A stretch of 64,000 nucleotides of DNA from Rhodobacterales bacterium LSUCC0031 (GTDB lineage Bacteria; Pseudomonadota; Alphaproteobacteria; Rhodobacterales; Rhodobacteraceae): assembly GCA_015689735.1 (NCBI GenBank), contig WVSP01000001.1:484001-548000 (forward strand), given 5' to 3'. Position 1 is the stretch's first letter, and the number at the start of each line of letters is the position of its first letter. The position numbers were made by a program, and so were the translations under genes. The notes under the pieces were generated by a model. It searched no databases. It had not been told where the DNA came from and was given only the letters and a program-made list of their open reading frames with translations. Below are positions 19,135 to 28,485 of this stretch, piece after piece.

Positions 19135-20682
19135 ATGGCCGCGCAATATGATCTTTTTATCATCGGCGGTGGCATCAATGGCTGCGGGATCGCGCGCGAT
19201 GCAGCGGGGCGCGGCCTGTCGGTCTGTCTGGCCGAGATGGGCGATCTGGGCGGCGCGACTTCGTCCGCTTCGACCAAGCTGTTCCATGGCGGTTTACGCT
19301 ATCTGGAGTTTTTCGAGTTCAATCTCGTGCGCCATGCGCTGGCCGAACGCGAGGTATTGCTGTGCGCCATGCCGCATATCAGTTGGCCCATGCGCTTTGT
19401 CCTGCCGCTCTCACCCGAGATGCGGTTCGATAGCACGACACCCACATCAAAGCTCTTGGGTGCGGTCATGCCATGGCTGCGAGGGCGCCGGCCTGACTGG
19501 CTGATCCGGCTGGGGTTGTTCCTCTATGACCATCTGGGTGGGCGCAAGATCCTGCCCGGCACCAAGACGCGGCACCTGCGCGGCACGCCTGAGGGGGCGG
19601 CACTCAAGGATCGCTTCACCAAGGCCTATGAGTATTCCGATTGTTGGGTCGAGGATGCCCGTCTTGTCGTCTTGAACGCGCGCGATGCCGAAGCGCGCGG
19701 TGCGCGCATCTTGACGCGGACCAAGGTCGTGGCCGCCACGCGCACGGGCGACCACTGGGAAATCATTCTCGACCAAGAGGGTGCCACAGCACAGGTGACC
19801 GCCCGCGCGCTGGTCAATGCCGCAGGGCCGTGGGTCGCCGATGTGGTCCGAGGGGTGATCCGCCACAATAGCCGCGAAGCCGTGCGCCTTGTGCGGGGCA
19901 GCCATATCGTCGTGCCGCGTATTGCCGATCACGACAAGGCGTATTTCCTGCAAGGGGCGGATGGGCGTATCATCTTTGCCATTCCTTATGAGACCGACTT
20001 CACCTTGATCGGCACAACGGATGCCGATCATCAAGGCGACCCGCGCGCGGCGATCTGCACAGATGCAGAGCGTGATTATCTCGTTGATTTTGTCAATCAA
20101 TATATAAAGACACCATTAACCGCAAATGATGTCGTTTGGAGCTATTCCGGCGTGCGCCCGCTTTATGATGATGGGGCTGCTTCGGCCACGGCGGCGACGC
20201 GCGATTATGTATTGTCGCTGGACGAAAGCGGGCCTGTGCTGCTTTCGATTTTCGGGGGCAAGATCACCACCTATCGCAAACTCGCCGAGGATGCATGGGA
20301 CAAGCTTGCCCCCCATTTTCCGCAAGCGGGTGGTCATTGGACGGCAGGCGTCGCCTTGCCGGGCGGGGATTTCCCGGTCGATGGCGCGGGTCGCTTGATC
20401 GCCGATCTGCGCGCGCGCTATCCGTTTCTGACGGCGGCTTGGGCCAGCCGCCTCATCCGCGCCTATGGCACCGAGGCTGCACTGATCTTGGGCAACGCCC
20501 AAAGTGCCACCGATCTCGGGCAAGATTTCGGTGCAACACTCTGCGCGGCGGAACTGCGCTGGCTGATGCACCATGAATATGCGCGCACCGCTGAGGATGT
20601 CGTGTGGCGGCGCAGCAAGCTGGGCCTGCGCCTGACCGCCGATCAGATTGCGGCCATCGATGCCTATATGGCGGCGGGGTGA
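19135..20682 (+). CDS. glpD: Aerobic glycerol-3-phosphate dehydrogenase
   Basis: Oxidises sn-glycerol-3-phosphate to dihydroxyacetone phosphate and passes electrons to quinone; FAD-dependent, bound to the inner membrane. It has 515 residues. The FAD motif DLFIIGGGINGCGIARDAAGRGL is at residues 6-28, followed by the typical SSASTKLFHGGLRYLEFFEFNLVRHALAER block. The ATG at 19135 is preceded by AAGGGA at a good distance; the frame runs further upstream but into the operator region. glpK follows after 59 bp. Confidence 0.97.
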   Translation: MAAQYDLFIIGGGINGCGIARDAAGRGLSVCLAEMGDLGGATSSASTKLFHGGLRYLEFFEFNLVRHALAEREVLLCAMPHISWPMRFVLPLSPEMRFDSTTPTSKLLGAVMPWLRGRRPDWLIRLGLFLYDHLGGRKILPGTKTRHLRGTPEGAALKDRFTKAYEYSDCWVEDARLVVLNARDAEARGARILTRTKVVAATRTGDHWEIILDQEGATAQVTARALVNAAGPWVADVVRGVIRHNSREAVRLVRGSHIVVPRIADHDKAYFLQGADGRIIFAIPYETDFTLIGTTDADHQGDPRAAICTDAERDYLVDFVNQYIKTPLTANDVVWSYSGVRPLYDDGAASATAATRDYVLSLDESGPVLLSIFGGKITTYRKLAEDAWDKLAPHFPQAGGHWTAGVALPGGDFPVDGAGRLIADLRARYPFLTAAWASRLIRAYGTEAALILGNAQSATDLGQDFGATLCAAELRWLMHHEYARTAEDVVWRRSKLGLRLTADQIAAIDAYMAAG

Positions 20683-20741
20683 CTTGCAGCTTCAGCGCCA
20701 CGCGATAGGCTGTGGCCAGCGAAAAAGGGGGGAAGGCTGCG

Positions 20742-22244
20742 ATGACGCATATTCTGGCGATCGACCAAGGCACGACATCAAGCCGGGCAATCCTGTTCGA
20801 CCCAGCGTTGTCGCCCGGCGCCACGGCGCAGCAGGAATTCGCGCAAATTTATCCCGCTTCGGGTTGGGTCGAACATGACCCCGAGGCGATTTGGGACAGC
20901 GTTATGACAACCTGCCGCGCTGCGATCGACAAGGGCGGGCTGACCGCGCGCGATATCGCGGCGATCGGCATCACCAACCAGCGCGAGACCGTGGTGTTGT
21001 GGGACCGCGCCACGGGCAAGCCGCTGCACAATGCCATTGTCTGGCAAGACCGCCGCACCGCCGAACTTTGCGCCAAGCTGAAAGCCGCAGGCCATGAGGG
21101 GATGGTTCAAGAGAAAACCGGACTGTTGCTTGATCCGTATTTCTCGGGGACGAAGCTTGCCTGGCTCCTCGATCATGTCGAAGGCGCACGCGCCCGGGCC
21201 ATGGCAGGGGAATTGGCCTTCGGCACCATCGACAGCTGGCTGATCTGGAAGCTGACGGGCGGCGCGGTCCATGCCACCGATGCAACGAATGCCGCGCGCA
21301 CACTCTTGTATAATATCCGCGAAGGGTGCTGGGATGCCGAGATTTGCGGGCTTTTGGATATTCCGATGGCCCTCTTGCCTGAGGTCCGCGATTGCGCCGC
21401 CGATTTCGGCCTGACCGATCCGGCGCTTTTGGGCGGCGCGATCCCGATCCTTGGCGTCGCGGGCGACCAGCAGGCCGCGACCATCGGTCAGGCCTGTTTC
21501 CAGCCCGGCATGATGAAATCGACCTATGGCACGGGGTGTTTCGCACTACTGAATACAGGCGAGCGGCTCGTCCGCTCGCAAAACCGGATGCTTGGCACAA
21601 TTGCCTATCGGCTTGATGGCAAGACCACTTACGCGCTGGAGGGGTCGATCTTCATCGCGGGTGCTGTGGTGCAATGGCTGCGCGACGGGCTGAGGATCAT
21701 CGAAAGCGCCCCTCAAACCCAAATGCTGGCCGAGGCAGCTGATCCCTCCCAAGAGCTTTACCTTGTGCCTGCCTTCACCGGCCTTGGTGCGCCATATTGG
21801 GACCCCAACTGTCGCGGCGCGATCTATGGGCTTGCCCGCAATTCCGGCCCGGCCGAGTTTGCCCGCGCCGCCCTTGAAAGCGTGGGCTTCCAGACCCGCG
21901 ATCTTTGGGAGGCGATGGCCGCTGATTGGCAGGCGGAAACGGGCGCGGCCCTCGATGCTGCCACGCTGCGCGTCGATGGCGGGATGAGTGCATCGGATTG
22001 GACAATGCAGTTTTTGGCCGACATTCTCGGCGCGCCGGTTGATCGCCCTCGCGTGTTGGAAACCACTGCGCTAGGGGCGGCGTGGCTGGCCGGGATGCGC
22101 GCCGGGCTCTACCCTGATCAGGCGGGCTTCGCGGCGACTTGGGCGCTGGATTGCAACTTTGCCCCCCGGATGAATGATGCGACCCGCAGCGCGCGTTACG
22201 CGGGCTGGCAAGATGCCGTGTCTCGCACCTTGAGCCGCCCATGA
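20742..22244 (+). CDS. glpK: Glycerol kinase
   Basis: Phosphorylates glycerol to glycerol-3-phosphate, the substrate of GlpD next door. It has 500 residues, a normal length. FGGY-family features are [14 protein letters not shown] at the N-terminus, [18 protein letters not shown], and GGMSASDW near residue 411. The ATG at 20742 follows GGGGAAGG; an upstream start would add ten unrelated residues. No glycerol facilitator or glycerol ABC transporter lies in this window, so uptake genes must be elsewhere. It overlaps the downstream amidase gene by 4 bp. Confidence 0.97.
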   Translation: MTHILAIDQGTTSSRAILFDPALSPGATAQQEFAQIYPASGWVEHDPEAIWDSVMTTCRAAIDKGGLTARDIAAIGITNQRETVVLWDRATGKPLHNAIVWQDRRTAELCAKLKAAGHEGMVQEKTGLLLDPYFSGTKLAWLLDHVEGARARAMAGELAFGTIDSWLIWKLTGGAVHATDATNAARTLLYNIREGCWDAEICGLLDIPMALLPEVRDCAADFGLTDPALLGGAIPILGVAGDQQAATIGQACFQPGMMKSTYGTGCFALLNTGERLVRSQNRMLGTIAYRLDGKTTYALEGSIFIAGAVVQWLRDGLRIIESAPQTQMLAEAADPSQELYLVPAFTGLGAPYWDPNCRGAIYGLARNSGPAEFARAALESVGFQTRDLWEAMAADWQAETGAALDAATLRVDGGMSASDWTMQFLADILGAPVDRPRVLETTALGAAWLAGMRAGLYPDQAGFAATWALDCNFAPRMNDATRSARYAGWQDAVSRTLSRP

Positions 22245-23092
22245 CCGCAGCACCCCAAAGTTTGCGCGTCGCGTTGGGCCAGATGTGTTCGGCCGACACG
22301 CATGCCGCCAATATCGCGACGGTGACAAAGCTCGCCGCCGAAGCAGCGGCAGGGGGTGCAGAGCTTTTGGCCCTGCCCGAGGTCGCGGGGCTGATGAACC
22401 GCAACCCCGAAACCGCGCGGATGCAGGTCGTTGCAGCTGATGCCGACCCCTTCATCACCGCGTGCCGCGATCTGGCCGCCAAGCACGGCCTATGGATCCA
22501 TACAGGCTCGACGCCGGTGCTGGGGCCGGATGGGCGGTATCTGAACCACGCCACGCTGATCGATGCGACGGGCGCGATCTTGGCGGAATATGATAAGATC
22601 CACCTGTTCGATGTGAACTTGGAGGGGCAGGCACCGATCGGTGAATCAAAACGCTTCGCGCCCGGCAATCGTGCGGCGCTGGCCCAGACCCCATGGGGGC
22701 CGTTCGGCCTGTCGATCTGTTACGATTTGCGCTTTCCGTATCTTTATCGTGCTTATGCGCAGGCCGGGGCGGTGATCATGTTCATTCCTTCTGCCTTCAC
22801 CGTGCCGACCGGGCAGGCCCATTGGGAGGTGCTTTTGCGCGCTCGCGCGATCGAGACTGGTGCCTTCGTGCTGGCCGCTGCCCAAGCGGGCCACCACGCG
22901 GATGGCCGCGAGACTTACGGCCATGCGATGGCGGTCGGTCCATGGGGTGAGGTGCTCGCCGATTTGGGCGATACGGCCCCGGCGATCGGGCTGATCGACC
23001 TAGACCTTGCCGCGGTCGGCAAGGCGAGGGCGCAAATCCCCGCTTGGGGCGTATCGCCCCCCGCTTGGCTCGCGCCGGACAAGATCGGTTGA
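22241..23092 (+). CDS. Carbon-nitrogen hydrolase, Nit1/nitrilase superfamily
   Basis: A 283-residue amidase-like enzyme with the Glu-Lys-Cys triad in [16 protein letters not shown] and [13 protein letters not shown]. The sequence GYDLHFP-type context and length fit the Nit1/deaminated glutathione amidase branch. It overlaps glpK by 4 bp, but a role in glycerol metabolism is not implied; in many Rhodobacterales this gene lies near grxC/methyltransferase genes instead. Substrate assignment is tentative. Confidence 0.88.
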   Translation: MTAAPQSLRVALGQMCSADTHAANIATVTKLAAEAAAGGAELLALPEVAGLMNRNPETARMQVVAADADPFITACRDLAAKHGLWIHTGSTPVLGPDGRYLNHATLIDATGAILAEYDKIHLFDVNLEGQAPIGESKRFAPGNRAALAQTPWGPFGLSICYDLRFPYLYRAYAQAGAVIMFIPSAFTVPTGQAHWEVLLRARAIETGAFVLAAAQAGHHADGRETYGHAMAVGPWGEVLADLGDTAPAIGLIDLDLAAVGKARAQIPAWGVSPPAWLAPDKIG

Positions 23093-23156
23093 TCAGGGGG
23101 CTTTGCAACCTCGACCATTTTGGCAAGAATGGCCATGGTAAGGTAAGGGGTGCGCC

Positions 23157-25385
23157 GTGGTGCAAGATGCCGAGGATCGGGCAGGCGCGACACAGATTGT
23201 CACCGCTCTTGTCGATGTAGCGGCTTGGTTGAATACGGCAAAGAGCGATGAAGGCTGGCTTGCCGCATTGCGGTTTGGTGTTGCGGGCGGTCTGGCGCAA
23301 ACCCAGCATCGTGATTTGGCCGAAGGGCTATACCGTGATCTTTTATCTGCCAATCCCACCCATCTATGGGCATGGATCGGGCTGATAGACCTTTACTTGG
23401 CGCGTGGTGATGCGGCGGCTGCTGTTGCAGCGGGGCATGCTGCACTTGGCCACCATCCCCAGGTTGACCTTGTCCGCCGAAAAACCGCTGGAGCGATTGA
23501 ACAGGCGCAAGGGCCGGTTGCCGCGATTGCTTTTCTCGATCCGCTGGGTGACCCACCCCAAGATGCCGATGGGTTGTCTTTTGCGATCAGTTTGTTTCGT
23601 GCGGCACAGCAGGTGACCGGGGTCGATCCCCTTTGCGATGCGCTCTTGGCATTGCGGCCTGATGATGCCTTGGCACATCTTGCCCGCATCGAGGCACGCT
23701 TTGCCCGAGGCGATGACACGGGCGCATGCGCCGCCGGTTCCGCTGCTTTGGTTTATCACCCAGATCATGCGGAAATCAGGCTGCGTACCGGCCAAGCGCA
23801 TCTGCGCCTTGGCGAGATCGCACAGGCCGCCGCCCTTTGCGAGGCCGTGTCAGAGCCAAGCCTTGCGGTAGAATTCGCCGCCCTGCAACAGGCCGTGTCA
23901 CAAGCTTTGTCCGATGATCTACCGCCACTGGACCTGGTCCCAGTGATCCCGGATGAGGCGGATTTGCCATGGTATCGCCTTTTGGCTGATGTGGTGCAGG
24001 CCCTTGATCGGGGTGATTTGGCGTTGGCCGACCAGATTGCAGGCCGGGCGATTGCCGCGCCTTGGTCACGGGCCGATCACCGCGCCTTTGCCATTGAATA
24101 TGCGTTGTTGCGCCATGGTCCGCGCACCGCCCTGATGCGGGTCCGCGAGGACCCCGTCCCCCTGCGTGACCCAGAGTCCGCGGAACGGCTGGGCCGTGTC
24201 CTGCTTGGTGCGGGTCATGCGGGATTGGCGGCGCGATATTTGTGGTTCTGCCTTAAACGCTGGCCAGATGATGCGGCGCTGCTGCAATTGATCTGCAACG
24301 CGCTGCACCATGCCGGACACCCAGAGCGCATTACCGAAATCTTGGACCATGTCGATGCGTTGCATGATCCGGGAATGGTGTTGGCCCACCGGCTTGCGGC
24401 CACGATGGCAACAGGCGACGCGCAAGCGCTTGCGAAGCTGTGCGATCTGACCCGTGCCGCGTTGCCCGACAACCCACCCTTGACCGGACTGATCACGGCC
24501 CATCTGCTTTGCGGTGAACTGTCCGCTGCCGAAGGGTATGTGCGAAGGCTACGCGCGTCGGACGGCCCATTGGAAAACGCCTTGATCCATCGCCCCCGCG
24601 CAACTTGGCTTGGCTCTTTGCTGAACGAGGCGCGTATTCTTTCAGCATTGCCCAATGATGATCGCCGCGAGGCCGATTATGGTGGTTGGCAAAGTGCCTC
24701 TTTCCTTGGGGCGCGCAAGGCGCTGAGACACTTGACAGAAGGTTTGCCCGACATGCCCGTGGCGCCGGCCACGGCACACGCGGCCCATCCCCTACCCCCG
24801 ATCCATCTGGCATGGCAGGGGTTGGACCCATCGAACCCTGATCACCAACAGGTCATCGCGGCATGGGCCGAAGCCTTTGGTCAGCCGCGCATCATGCCAA
24901 CGGGGGAGGAGGCCGCCACTTGGTTTGCCGCGCATCACGGTAGGCGTGGTGCGCAAGCCTATGCATTGGCCACGCAGCCCGCGCAAAAGGCCGATCTCTT
25001 GCGCTATGCTCTTTTGCTTGATCAGGGCGGTTTGGCCTTGGGGGCGCCGCAATGGCCATCGCGTGACATGGGCCGCTGGTTATCGCGTGCGGGACCGGCG
25101 ATGTTCGTGCGCGACGCTGTTGGGGCTGTTACAACCGATGTGATGCTGGCCCCTGCCGGGCATCCCGTGATCGCCACGGCGCTTGAGATGGCAATCACGG
25201 CCTGCCTTGGGCGGGAAAGCGATCATTGCTGGTTCAAAACGGGGCCAGGGCTATTGACCCGTGCCGTTGCGCATAACCTTGCTGCATTGGGACCTGGCCG
25301 CCGCCAAGCGCAATTGATCCCCGCGTGGGCATTACGCCGATACCTTCATCCCTACGGCGCGATCCAAGGCCCTTTTCCAATATAA
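23157..25385 (+). CDS. TPR protein with degenerate GT32-like C-terminal domain
   Basis: A 742-residue protein. Residues 1-530 are helical, tetratricopeptide-like repeats (for example LYRDLLSANPTHLWAWIGLIDLYLARGDAAAAV and the following VAAGHAALGHHPQVDL). Residues 545-742 match the frame of GT32/DXD sugar transferases: PPIHLAWQG, KADLLRYALLLDQGG (611-625) and a late TGPGLLTRA (695-703). At the place where the metal-binding DxD should follow the GG, the sequence reads LALGAPQWP, so catalytic activity is doubtful. The start is GTG 23157 after AAGGGG. It sits just upstream of manC, in the glycan region. Confidence 0.7.
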   Translation: MVQDAEDRAGATQIVTALVDVAAWLNTAKSDEGWLAALRFGVAGGLAQTQHRDLAEGLYRDLLSANPTHLWAWIGLIDLYLARGDAAAAVAAGHAALGHHPQVDLVRRKTAGAIEQAQGPVAAIAFLDPLGDPPQDADGLSFAISLFRAAQQVTGVDPLCDALLALRPDDALAHLARIEARFARGDDTGACAAGSAALVYHPDHAEIRLRTGQAHLRLGEIAQAAALCEAVSEPSLAVEFAALQQAVSQALSDDLPPLDLVPVIPDEADLPWYRLLADVVQALDRGDLALADQIAGRAIAAPWSRADHRAFAIEYALLRHGPRTALMRVREDPVPLRDPESAERLGRVLLGAGHAGLAARYLWFCLKRWPDDAALLQLICNALHHAGHPERITEILDHVDALHDPGMVLAHRLAATMATGDAQALAKLCDLTRAALPDNPPLTGLITAHLLCGELSAAEGYVRRLRASDGPLENALIHRPRATWLGSLLNEARILSALPNDDRREADYGGWQSASFLGARKALRHLTEGLPDMPVAPATAHAAHPLPPIHLAWQGLDPSNPDHQQVIAAWAEAFGQPRIMPTGEEAATWFAAHHGRRGAQAYALATQPAQKADLLRYALLLDQGGLALGAPQWPSRDMGRWLSRAGPAMFVRDAVGAVTTDVMLAPAGHPVIATALEMAITACLGRESDHCWFKTGPGLLTRAVAHNLAALGPGRRQAQLIPAWALRRYLHPYGAIQGPFPI

Positions 25386-25500
25386 AGCGCGATATACTTC
25401 ACGAAAGCGAAGGGTTTACATCTTTCGCGTTATAGGTTTTTGTCGTGCGCGGCGGAGCTATCGCGCTGCGCCGTGTCGGTAACGCGTGAACAAGGGGGGC
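25386..25500. other. Intergenic region upstream of manC
   Basis: A 115-bp gap with an AT-rich first half (TTTACA, TTATAGG) that probably holds the manC promoter, but no -35/-10 pair with normal spacing stands out. A small repeat CTTC-N8-GAAG is present near 25398. Confidence 0.3.
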
Positions 25501-26928
25501 ATGATGACATCGCATCCGATGACCCCCATCTTGCTATGCGGCGGCTCCGGCACCCGGCTTTGGCCCTTGTCTCGTCAGAGCTATCCTAAACAATTCTCAC
25601 CGCTCTTGGGTCAAGAAAGCCTGTTCCAGACTTCGGTTCTGCGGTTGGCGGGGCCGGGGTTCAACCCGCCTGTCATTGTCACCGGCAATGATTTCCGCTT
25701 CATCGTCACCCAGCAGATGGACGAAATCGGTGTGCCGCCCGCCGCCGTGCTGCTTGAGCCGGTGCCGCGCAATACCGGGCCTGCGATCTTGGCGGCCTTG
25801 CTCCATGTCGCGGCCAGCGATCCCGGGGCGCTGGTACTTATCGCTCCGTCCGATCATGTAGTCGCAGATGTGGCGGGTTTTCGCAGCGCCATCGCGAAGG
25901 CGGCCATGGCGGCGGATCAAGGGGCTATCGTGACCTTTGGCATCCGGCCGGACCGGCCTGAAACTGGCTATGGCTACTTGGAACTGGCCGACCATGCCGG
26001 GGAGGGCGCTGTCCCCTTGGTGCGTTTCGTCGAAAAGCCTGACCGCGACACTGCCCGCGCGATGCTGTCCGAAGGGCGCTACTTGTGGAATGCGGGGCTG
26101 TTTCTGGCGCGGGCGGATCGGCTGATCGCGGCCTATCGCACCCATGCGCCGGACCTGATCGCGCCGGTCACGCGCGCCGTTCTTGAGGCGCGCACCGATC
26201 TGGGCTTTCTGCGGCTTGATCCCACCGCCTGGGCCACGGCCCCCGACATCTCGATCGATTTCGCCGTGATGGAGCGCTGCGCCGAGCTTTCCGTCATCCC
26301 CTTTGATGGCGGCTGGTCCGATCTCGGCGGCTGGGAGACGGTCTGGCGCGCCATGGGGCCGGATGCGGCGGGCGTGGCCACCAGCGGCCCGGCGGCGGCG
26401 ATCGATTGCACCGACACGCTGCTCCGCGCCGAGGGGGAAGGGCAGGTGTTGATCGGGCTGGGGCTGGACAAGATGATCGCCGTCGCCATGCCCGACGCGG
26501 TGCTGGTCGCCCCCATGGACCGCGCACAGGATTTGCGGCGCGCGGTGGCCCACCTCAAGACGCAAGGCGCGTCACAGGCCACGACCTTCCCCAAGGATCA
26601 CCGCCCTTGGGGGTGGTTCGAAAGCCTCGCCCTTGGTCCTCGGTTTCAGGTTAAACGGATTCATGTGAATCCGGGTGCGAGTCTTAGCTTGCAAAGTCAC
26701 CACCACCGGGCGGAGCATTGGGTGGTGGTGCAAGGCACCGCGCGGGTGACGGTGGACGGTGAGACGCGGCTGATGTCCGAGAATAACGCGATCTACATCC
26801 CGCTGGGGGCGACCCATCGGCTTGAAAACCCTGGGAAATTACCAATGGTGCTGATCGAAGTGCAGACGGGCGCCTATTTGGGCGAGGACGATATCGTGCG
26901 GTATGAGGATGGATATGGGAGAGGGTGA
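25501..26928 (+). CDS. manC: Mannose-1-phosphate guanylyltransferase / mannose-6-phosphate isomerase
   Basis: Makes GDP-mannose for cell-surface polysaccharide. About 475 residues: an N-terminal nucleotidyltransferase (LCGGSGTRLWPLSRQSYPKQF, then FVEKP and NAGLFLARA) and a C-terminal cupin isomerase part (HPGASLSLQSHHHRAEHW, reading HVNPGASLSLQ here). AAGGGGGG precedes the double ATG at 25501/25504. The last 14 codons (DDIVRYEDGYGRG plus stop) are repeated almost exactly 146 bp downstream, just before the next gene. Confidence 0.96.
   Translation: MMTSHPMTPILLCGGSGTRLWPLSRQSYPKQFSPLLGQESLFQTSVLRLAGPGFNPPVIVTGNDFRFIVTQQMDEIGVPPAAVLLEPVPRNTGPAILAALLHVAASDPGALVLIAPSDHVVADVAGFRSAIAKAAMAADQGAIVTFGIRPDRPETGYGYLELADHAGEGAVPLVRFVEKPDRDTARAMLSEGRYLWNAGLFLARADRLIAAYRTHAPDLIAPVTRAVLEARTDLGFLRLDPTAWATAPDISIDFAVMERCAELSVIPFDGGWSDLGGWETVWRAMGPDAAGVATSGPAAAIDCTDTLLRAEGEGQVLIGLGLDKMIAVAMPDAVLVAPMDRAQDLRRAVAHLKTQGASQATTFPKDHRPWGWFESLALGPRFQVKRIHVNPGASLSLQSHHHRAEHWVVVQGTARVTVDGETRLMSENNAIYIPLGATHRLENPGKLPMVLIEVQTGAYLGEDDIVRYEDGYGRG
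26886..26928 (+). repeat. Direct repeat copy 1, 3' end of manC
   Basis: This 43-bp stretch, encoding the ManC C-terminus, recurs at 27032-27074 with one mismatch (26919 G versus 27065 A). The spacing between copies is 146 bp. Confidence 0.95.
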
Positions 26929-27031
26929 TAAGCGGCCCATCCCTGTCGGGAACCGGTGTACACACCCCGTCGTCCATCCGTACAGCATGCGTACATACGC
27001 GCCGCGCCACGCGGGGCGGGGTTCGGCGGGG
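26929..27031. other. Spacer between the two manC-end repeats
   Basis: About 100 bp without a gene. It contains a near palindrome GTACAGCATGCGTAC at about 26980-26994 and a very GC-rich end (27001-27031). It looks like junction DNA left by a recombination event; I see no promoter of normal form. Confidence 0.4.
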
Positions 27032-27074
27032 GGACGATATCGTGCGGTATGAGGATGGATATGGAAGAGGGTGA
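27032..27074 (+). repeat. Direct repeat copy 2, leader of the methyltransferase gene
   Basis: Second copy of the manC 3' end. It is no longer read in the ManC frame; its last bases GAGGGTGA supply the purine-rich ribosome-binding region in front of the methyltransferase start at 27079. Confidence 0.95.
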
Positions 27075-27078
27075 GGGG

Positions 27079-27849
27079 ATGGACCTCGAACAGCGGTTGA
27101 GTGATGTAAACACCTACCTGTCGGAGGGCATACATACCGTCAAAGGCTGGTGCCTTCCGCATTTGTGGCAGACTCTTTGGCCACTTTATCGTGAGATTGG
27201 TGACGGGCCTGTTGCTGAGATCGGCCTCTTCGAGGGCAAGTTTTTTATCGGCCTATGCAAGACATTCGGGACCAGCGAAAAAAATCGCGCGGCAGCGATC
27301 GATGTGTTCGATATGCAGCAATTTAACCTCGATGGCGCCGGGGTGGGCAAGATGGATGTGGTCAAGCGCAATCTTGGCGTGCATGGCATAGCCGAGGACG
27401 CGGTAGAGTTCGTTCAAGCGGATTCTCTTGCGCTCACCCATCGCGATGCCGACCGCCTCGTGCGCGAAATCGGTCAGTTCCACTTCTTCAGCGTCGATGG
27501 ATGTCACGAAGTCGTGCATACTGCAAAAGATATTGAGTTTGCGATGTCAGTGACTGCAAATCATGGCCTCATTGCAGTTGATGATTATACAAATCCGGAT
27601 TGGCCAGGCGTTCAAGAAGCAGTAGCGCGAATGTACATGTTACGAGATTTCAACTTCATCCCCCTCGCAGTAACTTGCAATAAGCTTCTCTTATGTTCTT
27701 ATTCGTTTCATTCGGATCGATTGGCAGCGATTGAAGAATATGTCTCATCTCATTATCCAACAACTCGCATTAAGAAAGTCAAACGATTTGGCTTTCAAAC
27801 ATTGACATTACATCCAGGTCATTCAGTTTGGAGTGATATTGTTAAATGA
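27079..27849 (+). CDS. Class I SAM-dependent methyltransferase (Methyltransf_24-like)
   Basis: A 256-residue cytoplasmic enzyme, probably modifying a sugar or glycan precursor. Motif I is AEIGLFEGKFFIGL (about 46-59), an acidic AIDVFD follows at 73-78, and FFSVDGCHEVVHTAKDIEFA (136-155) with AVDDYTNPDWPGVQEAV (166-182) matches Methyltransf_24 proteins. The ATG at 27079 follows GGGTGAGGGG. Base composition changes inside the gene: the first ~145 codons are GC-rich, the rest AT-rich like the next two genes, which suggests a recombinant gene. Confidence 0.8.
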   Translation: MDLEQRLSDVNTYLSEGIHTVKGWCLPHLWQTLWPLYREIGDGPVAEIGLFEGKFFIGLCKTFGTSEKNRAAAIDVFDMQQFNLDGAGVGKMDVVKRNLGVHGIAEDAVEFVQADSLALTHRDADRLVREIGQFHFFSVDGCHEVVHTAKDIEFAMSVTANHGLIAVDDYTNPDWPGVQEAVARMYMLRDFNFIPLAVTCNKLLLCSYSFHSDRLAAIEEYVSSHYPTTRIKKVKRFGFQTLTLHPGHSVWSDIVK

Positions 27850-27882
27850 TTGAGCTAAATCAGAATTAAAAAAGGAACGAGA

Positions 27883-28485
27883 ATGCCGGTATTTCAAAAG
27901 GACGGTAAAAGAATCCTTTTTGTGCATGTACCCAAAGCTGGCGGCACTACGGTTGAGCAGTTTTTTTTGGCCAACGGTTGGAGCATGAGCCTTTTTGACT
28001 CTGGCGAAGAGGAAAATACTTTGAACCCTGTGAGAAAGTGTTCACCTCAGCATTGGCATTTCGAAACTCTGCAAAGCATTTTCCGACTTGCGAATTTCAA
28101 ATTTGTTTTCTGCATCGTCCGACATCCGATGACCAGAATAATAAGCGAATATCGCTGGCGTCGCCAGCATTTTGGCCTTGAGAAGTCATTTGACGAGTGG
28201 GTTGACTTCGCCTTAAAATCTTATAGCAATGATAACTTTTCATTGGACAATCATATAAGGCCGCAATTTCACTTTGTCGGTCCGGGTATGCAAATTTTTA
28301 AGTTAGAGGATGGCATTGATAACTGCATTAATGACTTAAAGCAGCGCGGAATAATTTCTGCTGAGATCAACATGCCGCGCCGTGCGATGGTCAGTTCTGG
28401 CGAGCTGGTCGAGCCAGGGCCGCAGGCTATGGATATGATCATGCGTTTCTATGCCCAAGACTTTCAAAGATTTGGTTATGTTTAA
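27883..28485 (+). CDS. Sulfotransferase family 2 protein
   Basis: A 200-residue putative PAPS-dependent sulfotransferase. The 5'-phosphosulfate loop is FVHVPKAGGTTVEQFF (13-28) and the 3'-phosphate site is IVRHPMTRIISEYRW (78-92), with the conserved Arg and Ser. It would transfer sulfate to a glycan, in line with the neighbouring glycosyltransferases. The gene is AT-rich against the genome. AAAGGAACGAGA precedes the ATG. Its stop TAA is directly followed by the ATG of the GT61-like gene. Acceptor unknown. Confidence 0.87.
   Translation: MPVFQKDGKRILFVHVPKAGGTTVEQFFLANGWSMSLFDSGEEENTLNPVRKCSPQHWHFETLQSIFRLANFKFVFCIVRHPMTRIISEYRWRRQHFGLEKSFDEWVDFALKSYSNDNFSLDNHIRPQFHFVGPGMQIFKLEDGIDNCINDLKQRGIISAEINMPRRAMVSSGELVEPGPQAMDMIMRFYAQDFQRFGYV

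Noticed and set aside
25415-25437. TTTACA and TATAGG upstream of manC considered as a promoter
   Set aside because: Spacing between the hexamers is only about 10 bp, too short for sigma-70.
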